A DNA stretch of 64,000 bases from Petrolisthes cinctipes. Taxonomy: Eukaryota; Arthropoda; Malacostraca; Decapoda; Porcellanidae. The translations under genes and the position numbers were made by a program. The notes beneath the pieces are model-generated. The model was not told where the DNA came from. It searched no databases and saw only the letters and a program-made list of their open reading frames with translations. Each line of letters begins with the position of its first letter. Positions within the stretch are counted from its first letter, which is position 1. The stretch spans positions 2,170,001-2,234,000 of the forward strand of contig JAWQEG010000004.1 of the NCBI GenBank assembly GCA_033782935.1, read 5' to 3'. This document shows positions 51,382 through 59,700 of the stretch, piece by piece.

Positions 51382-53151
51382 TTACAATTCATCTTCCCTA
51401 GGTTGTGTATGGTGGACCTCAATATTCCTTGATCTTCTGTTTTTCTTCTTTTTAATCTCACCATTCAAAACCCTCAAACTCCTGAACAGGTAACAAGAGA
51501 ACATGAAATATAATATGAATAATAAACTAGTCACTCCTGACCAAGGGTACACAGCTACCCGTTGCAGATGGAAAGGTAGAGCAGATTCAATTACAGGATG
51601 AACATCAGACATGTTTAACAATTCCATCAATCTTATTTTCTCAGAATCCATATTAACAGTAGAAAAGTTTGCTGGGAGAGGAGGATGGACTTTCACAAAT
51701 TCCACAGATTTGTTTAGGACCAATCCAAGATGATGCTTCGTTGCCAGAACTGTTTTAGTATTGCTTAAAAATGAACACGCAGGTGGAACTACAAACGTAC
51801 CCACCTCAGACACATGTTTTGCTCCTGAAGGGCCATCTTCACAAATAATAGTTGCTCTTGCTGGCTTAGTGAAAGTATAATATGCAATGCCCTGAAAATA
51901 CGTTACATAAACATCTGACTTCCTTTTTGGTCTCAGGTACTCACAATGTTTAATGGAGCTTGAAACATCAGCCTGGATTAATGACAGTTCACACTGGGAT
52001 TCCTCGGGTCCTGTAAAAATAAAATTTAGAGCTGGGCACACCTTCAAATGGTAATATGCTGTATGACAATCTTCTAGCTGTTCCTTGGTAACTGCAACCA
52101 CCAGTGTGCGATCCTGAGATGCAATAATATAATCATAATCCACATTTAACATCATGATCTCCGCCCCTAACCTCATGGGAAATGGCTTCACTGACCATAT
52201 GTTAAAATGAACCTGATGTTTTGTGGGAATGTGAATAAGAATAGTTTTAGTCGTTAAGCATGATTCCAAAAGTTGATAGTAGTAAGATACGGATTCACCT
52301 TCAAAGAAAGGATTCAAACCATGCTTAATTCTAGCCACATCAACCACCCTTTGCAGATCAACTACTGACAGAAGGTCAGCGTCGGCCTTACCTAGCGCTG
52401 CATTCCTTAGGTTATGGAGTAGTTTTCTGGTTTGAGCATTCAGTCCATTTATGTAATTTTCCACAATACTTAAATATTGATCTAGGTTTAACACAAACAT
52501 TGTAAAATCCAAATGTTTAGCTAACCTGTCTAATTCCTTAATTACCTCATTAGTCTTTTCAATAACTCCATTTACTTCTTCTGCCACATTAGCTGCCAAG
52601 GAAAACGTACTATCTATGACCCTATTTTGTTCTACAATCACCTTGTTTAAAATCTCTAGTCTGCGTCCTAGATCTTCGACATCGTCACTAGTAGCTGTTC
52701 CAAATAGAGTTTTAGCAATTACCCCTCCAATGTCAAATAATCCTCTTTTAGCCCTGCTATTGGTAATCTGATTATGAGCTAATTTTCTAACCTCACTTGA
52801 GAAGTTGGGTAAATTCTGTTCTGAGTATTTCATCATATTCTTTATTTGAAAATATCTGTCTTCCAACTGTACCTTTATTTGACGTTCCAGAGGGTAACTC
52901 GAGTTCATCAATTTACCTAATTTAGCAGACGACATTTCTATTGCGTTATGAAACTTCAGCTGGAAATCATCAACCCTTGTCTTTAGGTCCAACAGAGTTC
53001 CAAGATTGAGTCTTACTGTTATTACGTCCGTGACCACCTCAAGTCTCCCATCAGTACCCACTAAGGCACCCGGTTTTATTTGGTCAGTCGAACCTTTGGA
53101 ACTCACAAACGCCGCCACCAACATCACGCAGAACACTCCCCATGCCCTCAC
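51382..53151 (-). CDS. env: Envelope glycoprotein, F-protein type
   Basis: An uninterrupted 589-codon ORF for a class I fusion-like envelope protein. A hydrophobic N-terminus (about residues 5-17) suggests a signal peptide. A furin-type site RAKR at 133-136 is followed at once by GLFDIGG, the typical start of the fusion peptide in insect errantivirus and baculovirus F proteins. A long helical region follows (about 155-250). Cysteine-rich segments lie at about 298-460 and N-glycosylation sequons at N83, N116, N480, N495 and N513. A transmembrane helix lies at about 538-556, with a basic cytoplasmic tail (KKKKNRRSR). The first codon at 53151 is GTG; the first in-frame ATG is codon 10 (53124). 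A splice acceptor candidate lies just upstream, so the true start may come from a spliced leader. The frame is the same as gag and pol. Role, from family knowledge: membrane fusion and possible cell-to-cell transfer. Confidence 0.9.
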   Translation of the reverse strand: MRAWGVFCVMLVAAFVSSKGSTDQIKPGALVGTDGRLEVVTDVITVRLNLGTLLDLKTRVDDFQLKFHNAIEMSSAKLGKLMNSSYPLERQIKVQLEDRYFQIKNMMKYSEQNLPNFSSEVRKLAHNQITNSRAKRGLFDIGGVIAKTLFGTATSDDVEDLGRRLEILNKVIVEQNRVIDSTFSLAANVAEEVNGVIEKTNEVIKELDRLAKHLDFTMFVLNLDQYLSIVENYINGLNAQTRKLLHNLRNAALGKADADLLSVVDLQRVVDVARIKHGLNPFFEGESVSYYYQLLESCLTTKTILIHIPTKHQVHFNIWSVKPFPMRLGAEIMMLNVDYDYIIASQDRTLVVAVTKEQLEDCHTAYYHLKVCPALNFIFTGPEESQCELSLIQADVSSSIKHCEYLRPKRKSDVYVTYFQGIAYYTFTKPARATIICEDGPSGAKHVSEVGTFVVPPACSFLSNTKTVLATKHHLGLVLNKSVEFVKVHPPLPANFSTVNMDSEKIRLMELLNMSDVHPVIESALPFHLQRVAVYPWSGVTSLLFILYFMFSCYLFRSLRVLNGEIKKKKNRRSRNIEVHHTQPREDEL

Positions 53152-53157
53152 GATGGT

Positions 53158-53179
53158 CTGCGAACAAAATCAACATTAG
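53158..53179 (-). promoter_or_regulatory. Candidate 3' splice site for env mRNA
   Basis: On the minus strand, directly after the pol stop codon, a branch-point-like CTAAT is followed by a T-rich run and GCAG, so the exon would begin at 53157. The acceptor falls on a codon boundary of the env frame. Errantivirus env genes are known to be expressed from a spliced RNA, which fits the lack of an ATG at the start of the ORF. Confidence 0.55.
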
Positions 53180-56100
53180 ATTATTTTTGCCAGATATTTC
53201 CCTGATCTCAAATGCATTCTTTGCTCAGGTTCAGACTCTGTTTCCTTTCCCACTTGGACCGTATCCTTTGGAACCCTCTTTATTCTATCCACGTGTACCT
53301 GTAGATCCGCGTCTGTCATATTATCCTGAACTATTAATTTATTTCCCAATACCCTTTTTACAATGTAGGGACCCTTGAATTTCGGAGATAGTTTGTTCTG
53401 TCTCTCTGGAGTCTTCACCATCACAACATCTCCTTCCTCAATTTCTACTTTCTTTGCAAACTTATGTTGCCTTGCAATATGTTCTGCCCGTGAGGCTTCC
53501 ATATGCTTTCTTACTTCATGGTGAATAGTTGCAAAAGCGTGTCCCTGGACACTCACATAGTCGTCTACATTATACACAGGGCCTGGTCTTCTAACCAATA
53601 TATCATATGGTAGGACCTTATCCTCACCATATATAATATAATGTGGTGTCTTTCCCAGTGAGGAATGTATGGAACTATTTATACAGGCGGTTACCTGGCA
53701 TAACCAATCTTCCCAGCCTGCTTGAATTGAGCCTGCCAGATGTCTAAGTACCTCCAAAATCTTCCTATTTACTCTCTCTACCATACCATTACTTTGAGGA
53801 TGGTATGCAACCGTGAACACCTGCTTAATATTGTAGAGCTTGCAGATTTCTTCTAGGACACTATTTCTAAATTCTGTCCCATTGTCTGACAACAGCACAC
53901 GGGGTATAGTGTATGTACAAAACAATGAGTTTACTAATGCATGTGCAATGGACTGAGCTGATTTATCTTGTAGAGGAGCTAACACAACAAACCTACTGAA
54001 GTGATCCACACAAGTCAACAGATACTTTGATCCCTGATAACTTGTAGGTAGCTGTAACACATCTATGGCTACCACATCCCAAGGTTTAGCAGGACTTGGA
54101 AATGTTTGCAGAGGAGCGGGTGGTCCCGTAGTTCCCTTGTTCCTCGCACACGATACACATTTCTTTATATGGTTTTCTATGTCCTTACGCATTTTCAACC
54201 AGAAATACCTCGACCTAGCTTCTTCTAGACAAGCGTCCCTTCCTTTATGACCTGCTTGCGGTGCATCATGAAGAAGCCTTAATACTGTTTCTATCAGAGA
54301 CCCTGGCACTACTATTCTGTATGTTTCTTTCCCTTCAACTACAGTTACCTTATGAAGAACATTATCCCTCAGGATAAACTCTGTTGTTCTCAGCGGTAGA
54401 CCTGGAACTTCTACCTCTTCCCCTGACTCTAGACCATAAATTACCCTCTTCCACATAGGATCTTCCCTTTGCTTTGTCTTTAACTTCTGTGGGGATATTG
54501 TACTCAATGTGGTTACAGAGTTCACAGTCTGTCGACTTAATGCATCTGCAACTACATTAATCTTACCAGGTACAAAATTGAAAGTAGGGTTGAACTCCAG
54601 AATAGTCAAGTGCCATCGTGCTAACTTCCCAGTCATATTCTTCCCCTTGAACAACTCGAGACATGGGCGATGATCAGTACAAACTGTAATAGAGTAACCA
54701 AAAATAATAGGACGAAAATGTTTCAAAGCCCACACTATGGCATATGCCTCCTGATGTGTAACACTATATTTCTTCTCTGTATCATTTAACGCCTTACTTG
54801 CGTAGCCAATGGGTTTTAACTTTCCCCCCTCATCTTCTTGTGCCAATACTGCCCCAAGTCCAACCCCCGATGCATCTGTATGTAAAATAAACGGTTTCTT
54901 GAAATCTGGGAAAGCCAAAACAGGTGGTTGCGTCAGAGCCTCCTTTAATATACTAAATGCCTCTTCTTGTGGTTGACCCCATTCAAACTTATTTGTCTGC
55001 TTCAACAGTTTAATCAAAGGTGCTGCCTTGCTAGAAAACTGATACACAAAACTCCTGTAGTAACCCGCTAGTCCCAGAAAAGATCGTACATGATCTGCCT
55101 TGGTCGGTGTTGGAAACTTTAAGATAGCCTTTATCTTATCCTGATTCACATGTATACCTGACTCGTCTACTTCATGCCCCAAATACTTAATCTTTTGTTT
55201 CAAGAATTCACACTTACTAAGTTTTAGCTTCAAACCCGCTGATGCTAAACGTTCCAATACCTTTCTTAATTTCTCCAAGTGCGTAGGCACATCCTTTGAG
55301 AAAATAATTATGTCATCTAGGTATACTAATGCATCTTTCCCAATTAACCCCGCCAATACATTGTTCACTAGTCTTTGGAAAGTCGTAGGGGCATTGCAGA
55401 GCCCAAAAGGCATCCTGCGAAACTGATAATGACCCTGATGAGTGGAAAAAGCCGTGATGTCACGAGACCGCTCGTGAACTGGCACCTGCCAATATCCTGA
55501 CAGCAAATCCAAGGTAGTAAACACCTTATTTCCCTCACCTATAGCCTGCAACAGGTCATTCAAATGAGGCATGGGGTATTTATCAGGGACTGTCTGCTGA
55601 TTTACTCTCCTATAGTCAATAACAGGTCTATACGTTCCATCCTTCTTTGGAACCAAAAATATGGGACTACTCCAAGGAGAGGTCGAAGGTTCAATAACCT
55701 TCTGTTTTAACATATCCTTCACCGTATCGTCCACTATCTGTCTTTGTGAATGGGGAAGCCTATATGATTTTATGTAACTGGGTTGCGCTTCTCGCTTTAA
55801 CTTAATCACATGTGAAGTTAGGTCTGTACTACCTAATGGTTCCCCTGCAAGAGCTATAGCTTTCCTATACCCTTGAAGTAACTGTAATAACTCTTCCTTC
55901 CCTTCTGAGTTTCCCCCAGTTTTAACTTGACTTCTCAATTCTGACGAAGGAGATGCACCAATACAACCAACAACACTCACAACTGGTAGGTTATGCTTCG
56001 GCTCTAATACCGTACCATGGTATACGAGAAAATCACACAATTGACTGCCTGGCTTAACTTCAATCTCTACTCCTGTATTATTTACAGCCAGCACCACAGT

Positions 56101-56847
56101 CTCACCCCCTGACTTTACTGTAGTCAAAGTAGACTCTAGTGACACCCCTTTCAACTTACATGTTTCAGACATGCACACCACATCTACGCCTTCTTTCACT
56201 CCTTTCAAACACACCTTGAACTGAATCATTTCCTGCGGTTGCAGCCTGTGCGCATCAGGTACAATAGCAGTAACAACAGTCCAACGCGTGACTTCCACCC
56301 TAGCAGTGTCGCATAGTCTATCTTGTTTCATGACCCTTTGGTTTGACTTCTCTTCAAAGCCCCTTACATAACCCACCGTTTTAACCTCTTTGTCTGAGTG
56401 TTTGAGTTGCGGGGTTGCCATACACATATAAGGTACATTTTCATGAACAATTAAACCTTCCCCTGGGTACACCTCAATCTTCCTTTCAGCCATGGTTGAC
56501 AATCCAAGCAACCCGCTTGCCATAGGATGAAATTTACTTACAACATAAAATGATGCAGCAAAACTTGAGCTACCCCGGAAATGAACTGGCAATCTCACAA
56601 CTCCAAGAACATCCACTGTAGTTCCTGACACCCCACACAGTTGGTATTGTGGCTCTTGCAATGCATAACTCCTCTCAGAATGATGTTTTCTAATATTTTG
56701 ATATGTCTCCTTTGATATTAGATTGACTACTGCACCAGTATCAATCAAAAGTGCCCCCGGAATTCCCCCTATTGTTAGATTTCCTACGGCTAATTGATTA
56801 CTTCTACTGACTGCCGACACTATGGAGAATTCTATATCTCTAGACAT
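53176..56847 (-). CDS. pol: Pol polyprotein: protease, RT, RNase H, integrase
   Basis: A 1,223-codon intact ORF. The retropepsin has LLIDTG with catalytic D36 and a later GLLGL (112-116). The reverse transcriptase (about 385-560) has LDLLSGYWQ with D447 and YLDD at 509-512. RNase H (about 650-770) has LHTDAS (D658), E700, TDH (D725) and ADALSR (D768). Integrase has an HHCC zinc finger (H860, H867, C897, C900) and a DD35E core with D929, D988 and E1024 (35 residues between the last two). A GPY/F module around 1158-1190 (KFKGPYIVKRVLG) follows, and there is no chromodomain. This is the gypsy order with integrase after RNase H, at usual length. The ATG at 56847 has A at -3. The ORF stays open upstream to the gag TGA in the same frame, so Pol could be made by readthrough or by reinitiation 21 nt after the stop. 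It ends in TAA just before the env splice acceptor. Confidence 0.97.
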   Translation of the reverse strand: MSRDIEFSIVSAVSRSNQLAVGNLTIGGIPGALLIDTGAVVNLISKETYQNIRKHHSERSYALQEPQYQLCGVSGTTVDVLGVVRLPVHFRGSSSFAASFYVVSKFHPMASGLLGLSTMAERKIEVYPGEGLIVHENVPYMCMATPQLKHSDKEVKTVGYVRGFEEKSNQRVMKQDRLCDTARVEVTRWTVVTAIVPDAHRLQPQEMIQFKVCLKGVKEGVDVVCMSETCKLKGVSLESTLTTVKSGGETVVLAVNNTGVEIEVKPGSQLCDFLVYHGTVLEPKHNLPVVSVVGCIGASPSSELRSQVKTGGNSEGKEELLQLLQGYRKAIALAGEPLGSTDLTSHVIKLKREAQPSYIKSYRLPHSQRQIVDDTVKDMLKQKVIEPSTSPWSSPIFLVPKKDGTYRPVIDYRRVNQQTVPDKYPMPHLNDLLQAIGEGNKVFTTLDLLSGYWQVPVHERSRDITAFSTHQGHYQFRRMPFGLCNAPTTFQRLVNNVLAGLIGKDALVYLDDIIIFSKDVPTHLEKLRKVLERLASAGLKLKLSKCEFLKQKIKYLGHEVDESGIHVNQDKIKAILKFPTPTKADHVRSFLGLAGYYRSFVYQFSSKAAPLIKLLKQTNKFEWGQPQEEAFSILKEALTQPPVLAFPDFKKPFILHTDASGVGLGAVLAQEDEGGKLKPIGYASKALNDTEKKYSVTHQEAYAIVWALKHFRPIIFGYSITVCTDHRPCLELFKGKNMTGKLARWHLTILEFNPTFNFVPGKINVVADALSRQTVNSVTTLSTISPQKLKTKQREDPMWKRVIYGLESGEEVEVPGLPLRTTEFILRDNVLHKVTVVEGKETYRIVVPGSLIETVLRLLHDAPQAGHKGRDACLEEARSRYFWLKMRKDIENHIKKCVSCARNKGTTGPPAPLQTFPSPAKPWDVVAIDVLQLPTSYQGSKYLLTCVDHFSRFVVLAPLQDKSAQSIAHALVNSLFCTYTIPRVLLSDNGTEFRNSVLEEICKLYNIKQVFTVAYHPQSNGMVERVNRKILEVLRHLAGSIQAGWEDWLCQVTACINSSIHSSLGKTPHYIIYGEDKVLPYDILVRRPGPVYNVDDYVSVQGHAFATIHHEVRKHMEASRAEHIARQHKFAKKVEIEEGDVVMVKTPERQNKLSPKFKGPYIVKRVLGNKLIVQDNMTDADLQVHVDRIKRVPKDTVQVGKETESEPEQRMHLRSGKYLAKII

Positions 56848-56871
56848 TCTCTTCCTCTCGTCCTTGTGTCA
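56848..56871 (-). promoter_or_regulatory. gag stop / pol junction, candidate TGA readthrough site
   Basis: Gag ends in TGA (56871-56869) followed by C, the weakest stop context known in eukaryotes. Seven sense codons, mostly charged, lead in the same frame to the pol ATG. Because the two ORFs share a frame, a -1 or +1 shift is not needed. I could not assess a stimulatory RNA structure. Confidence 0.55.
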
Positions 56872-58413
56872 TAATGCCTCATCCGACCCTGATCGCCGGA
56901 CCCCCATACGTGATTTTTCCTCATGCATAGCTCGTATTATTACTCCACAGTCTGCCGTTATATGATTCGACCATTTATGGATTTCACACCACTTACTCTG
57001 TCCGGGAGGTACATAACCTCCTCCTTGTTGATAATTATCCTGATGTGCATAGTGGTACGCTCTACCACGTCCTCTAGCTTGTCCTCCACGCGCCTGCCTG
57101 GCTGCGCCTCTAGGGTATGCCTGACCCCTATTCATTGAACCTCTATATTGATCCCCTTGAGATCTATTCTGTAATTGAGGACAGTCGGCCTTTACATGGC
57201 CCCACTTACGACAATGGAAACATTCTACCTGGTACCTCACAGATGAATTTCCACCCCTTGTATTCCTTTGCCCCGCGACCGCATTTACGCCAGTCTGCGG
57301 CTCGCCCTCTGACCTCCTGTCAGTTACCTCCGTTTGCAGTACCGGAGTCTGTACCTTCGTAGCATTTTGGTTGCGAAATGGTCTAACAACCATGGGATCT
57401 CTGATTTCCAGTTTTAACTCATTAATTAAATGCCAGATTCCCTTACCTCGCTCCAACTTTTTTTTCCGGACTCTCCTCTGGTCCTCCTCTGATAGACCTA
57501 GATACATCAAGAGATATTCAAACATCTCACAGGCGTCGTCTACCTTCATCCATTGTTCCCCATTAACATCCTTAGACCAATTGTTGTCCTGTATACAATC
57601 TTGTATATCCTTACGTATAGCACCCGCCTTTGATACTGCTACTTCTAGTGATGTAGTCCACGCCTTTAAACCTAAGTCCTTGAATATTCTATGTGCCCAC
57701 GCCGAGCATCCCTCTGGAGCCGACCTTCGGTACACTATAACTAATGCTTTTTTAAACTCCTCCCATGTCTGTTGTTCCCTTGACGACCTCCCCAACAGAC
57801 AACTACAGTTTAATAACTGCCTTGCAAACTCCCCTTCAATCCTCGAGTCTGCATATCCTATTTTACCTCTATCCTCGGTAATATTATACTCCACGAAAGA
57901 CTGCTCAAGTCTCCGTATAAATTCCTCTATTGTATAATTCTTATTTGGATCCCCATCAAACTTTGGTACTGAATCCTCACCTGTAAACACTCTCATAATA
58001 TTCGTTGGCTGATTCCCGTGGGCGCTACCCACTAAATTGCCTATACTAGGGTTAGTGACATTCTGCCCTGTCGCCTGGGCTGCTCCCCCAACAGCACTGG
58101 TGCTTGCAGTCGCCATTGGAATTGTAGCTTGTACAACTGTAGTATTTTTATTACCCTTTCCTCGCCCTTTTGGCGGTAACTTAAACACGTTCTCCCGTGT
58201 TTCCTCTATTTCGTCACTTCCCTCTACACGAAATTGATATCCACTTCTTAACTGCCCTGGTACTGGACTATTCAGTCCCCTTAACTGCTCATGTATATTA
58301 GTGGTATTGGGAGTAGGTGGAAAGTTTAGTTCCCCCTCACTGCTACTACTGTCTGAATCCTCTGATAAATCCCCTGGGATTATATTCTTTGTCGTTCTAA
58401 ATTTCTTAAACAT
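56869..58413 (-). CDS. gag: Gag polyprotein with two zinc knuckles
   Basis: A 514-codon ORF starting at an ATG with G at -3. An acidic serine-rich N-terminus (about 15-30) precedes a low-complexity region. A capsid-like segment (about 140-345) includes KFDGDP and a helical stretch reminiscent of Ty3/gypsy Gag. The C-terminal nucleocapsid region carries a CCHC knuckle with C398, C401, H406 and C411, an RG-rich basic stretch (about 424-453), and a second knuckle-like motif of CX2HX4HX4C form (C476, H479, H484, C489). Role, from family knowledge: particle assembly and RNA packaging. Errantivirus Gags commonly lack a clear CCHC knuckle, so this pairing with an F-type env is notable. Upstream leader ATGs open only very short frames. 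Confidence 0.93.
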   Translation of the reverse strand: MFKKFRTTKNIIPGDLSEDSDSSSSEGELNFPPTPNTTNIHEQLRGLNSPVPGQLRSGYQFRVEGSDEIEETRENVFKLPPKGRGKGNKNTTVVQATIPMATASTSAVGGAAQATGQNVTNPSIGNLVGSAHGNQPTNIMRVFTGEDSVPKFDGDPNKNYTIEEFIRRLEQSFVEYNITEDRGKIGYADSRIEGEFARQLLNCSCLLGRSSREQQTWEEFKKALVIVYRRSAPEGCSAWAHRIFKDLGLKAWTTSLEVAVSKAGAIRKDIQDCIQDNNWSKDVNGEQWMKVDDACEMFEYLLMYLGLSEEDQRRVRKKKLERGKGIWHLINELKLEIRDPMVVRPFRNQNATKVQTPVLQTEVTDRRSEGEPQTGVNAVAGQRNTRGGNSSVRYQVECFHCRKWGHVKADCPQLQNRSQGDQYRGSMNRGQAYPRGAARQARGGQARGRGRAYHYAHQDNYQQGGGYVPPGQSKWCEIHKWSNHITADCGVIIRAMHEEKSRMGVRRSGSDEAL

Positions 58414-58954
58414 GTCCCGTAGAAATAATTCCTATACACTCACCACAACATATAATAAAATATTACATAGGCATACAAAAATACCCCAACAACATGTTAC
58501 TATTGTGTGTTTAATGTTCACTGTGTATGTGTATAGAATAAAATAACTAACCGATGGAGAATGAAGATTACAGATGTTCAGTATACACGTAGTAAAGGAA
58601 TGTGTAGATGCCACACACCCCCAGAGTAAACGCTGGCCAGTCGTTCCTCTCACAGCTCCCGTTCACTCTTCTGGTTCGCCCTCCTAAGTCCGTCCTTGTT
58701 CCTTCCCAGATGAGAGTACCCACAACAGACAATTCCTCTTTTTCCCTGGGAAAGGCACACAGGGAAAAATGCCTGATTAAAGTAGGTTAGGTTACGCAGC
58801 CACCATTAGCTGGCAACCCCCAGCTGGTATCGCTCTGGCTCGCTCTCGCTCCGTCAGTGTTACCAACGAGGAAAGCGCCCGAGCCGCCCACCACGTACAC
58901 AATTATTCTGTTTGGAATATAGAATTAATACAGGACACTGTGAATGTTACGTAT
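58414..58954 (-). other. Retroelement leader between primer site and gag
   Basis: About 540 bp of untranslated leader. It has several short upstream ATG frames near gag, for example the one ending in the TAA near 58464. An open stretch at 58432-58653 lacks any ATG in frame, so I do not call it a gene. The leader is the expected place for the packaging signal and a splice donor. Confidence 0.7.
58438..58443 (-). promoter_or_regulatory. Candidate splice donor in the leader
   Basis: On the minus strand GTG is followed by GTGAGT, close to the donor consensus, about 25 nt before the gag ATG. It is the best donor-like site I saw in the leader. Weaker options are GTGAGA near 58648 and GTTAGT near 58546. 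Its use for env RNA is inference. Confidence 0.35.
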
Positions 58955-58972
58955 CCCATACCGCTGCCACCA
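58955..58972 (-). other. Candidate primer-binding site
   Basis: Three bases inside the 5' LTR the minus strand reads TGGTGGCAGCGGTATGGG. Starting with TGG, the complement of a tRNA CCA end, at this position is expected for a tRNA primer site. I cannot match it confidently to a specific tRNA; it partly resembles the initiator-methionine type (TGGTAGCAGAGGATGG). Confidence 0.5.
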
Positions 58973-58975
58973 TTA

Positions 58976-59696
58976 TGTACTCGTGGGGTCGTCCAAGCTC
59001 AGCAACAGCTTCTCTCGGAAACACCTGCTGGAACTCTCACTTACTCTCGGGCTAGTATTACTTACTACGCCGATGTAGACCTCTGGTTTCAAGCCAACTT
59101 ACCGTTGCTCTGAACTACCACTCTAGTCTTCCTGGGGAACTAAGTTAGTTACTCAAGGGTTAGAGTAAACTCGTGGACTTGTCTCTATTTACTGAGTATA
59201 TTAGATATAGTTACAGGTTATACAGACATCTCGTGTCTCTCTAATATAAGGTAGGAGTGAACCTGTTGTCTTCAGGGCAGGGCTTGTAATGCGCCTTCTC
59301 TCTCTGGTAGTCCTCGCTCGTGGTATACACTGCCACACCCTTGCTTAGATGACAGGTTGCGATGATGCTATTTACAATGCTAAGCTTACATATGAAATAT
59401 GGATAAGTTAGATATGAGTTTATATAAGAATAAAGTGAGTAAATATATATTGTCCCTTTCTCTACATACGAGATGACAATATGGAGTTGATTATAGTATA
59501 GAGATTAACATATAGATAATTACAGAGTGAATCTAGCAATCAGTAGCTCAGCATGGAAGATTCCCCCACGCTGCAACTCAGCACTTTTCAAAGGATGTTG
59601 TGTCTAATGAAACTAGCTTGAACTGCTTTGGCTTAACGGAATGTTCCAACACCATAGGTGTATCATGTATCGCGAACGTGATCAGCCACGGATACA
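58976..59696 (-). repeat. 5' LTR of the retroelement
   Basis: A 721-bp copy identical, as far as I can read, to 50311-51031. It provides promoter and transcription start for the minus-strand element. The terminus facing the satellite reads TGTATCCG in element orientation. Confidence 0.95.
59419..59426 (-). promoter_or_regulatory. Candidate TATA box in the 5' LTR
   Basis: TATATAAA on the minus strand, about 270 bp from the outer LTR edge. If used, transcription would start near 59390. The region is AT-rich, so the motif could be chance; many insect gypsy elements use TATA-less promoters. Confidence 0.35.
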
Positions 59697-59700
59697 ACTC
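59697..59700. other. Target-site duplication, right copy (ACTC)
   Basis: Repeats the ACTC at 50307-50310 and is followed by TGTGTTAGAGTATTTTC, the normal continuation of the interrupted monomer. Confidence 0.9.

Larger units (their letters stand above)
50311..59696 (-). mobile_element. Full-length Ty3/gypsy-type endogenous retrovirus with env
   Basis: A 9,386-bp element on the minus strand. In its own orientation the order is 5' LTR (59696-58976), candidate primer site, leader, gag, pol (protease, RT, RNase H, integrase), env, 3' LTR (51031-50311). This domain order and the DD35E integrase with a GPY/F module are Metaviridae features. The env is of the furin-cleaved F-protein type found in insect errantiviruses and baculoviruses. 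All three ORFs are open, the LTRs look identical and a 4-bp target duplication flanks the element, so it is a very recent insertion into the satellite. Whether it is still active cannot be told from sequence. Assignment to a named genus needs an RT phylogeny. Confidence 0.95.

Noticed and set aside
56845..56880. Programmed -1 frameshift between gag and pol
   Set aside because: Both ORFs are in the same frame, so a single frameshift would not connect them.
57371..57937. A 188-codon plus-strand frame inside gag, and similar plus-strand frames at 53142-53378 and 54065-54250
   Set aside because: These are antisense shadows of the intact minus-strand gag and pol genes, with no recognisable domain.
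58432..58653. Leader ORF of 73 codons upstream of gag
   Set aside because: It opens with GTG and has no ATG in frame. It may only be relevant as exon sequence before the candidate splice donor.
58782..58792. Telomere-like TTAGG repeats
   Set aside because: Only two adjacent GGTTA-type units are present (TAGGTTAGGTTAC) inside the retroelement leader, too few to call.
58954..58963. TCCCATACCG matching the complement of a tRNA-Glu 3' arm as primer site
   Set aside because: It lies on the plus strand, the wrong strand for a minus-strand element.
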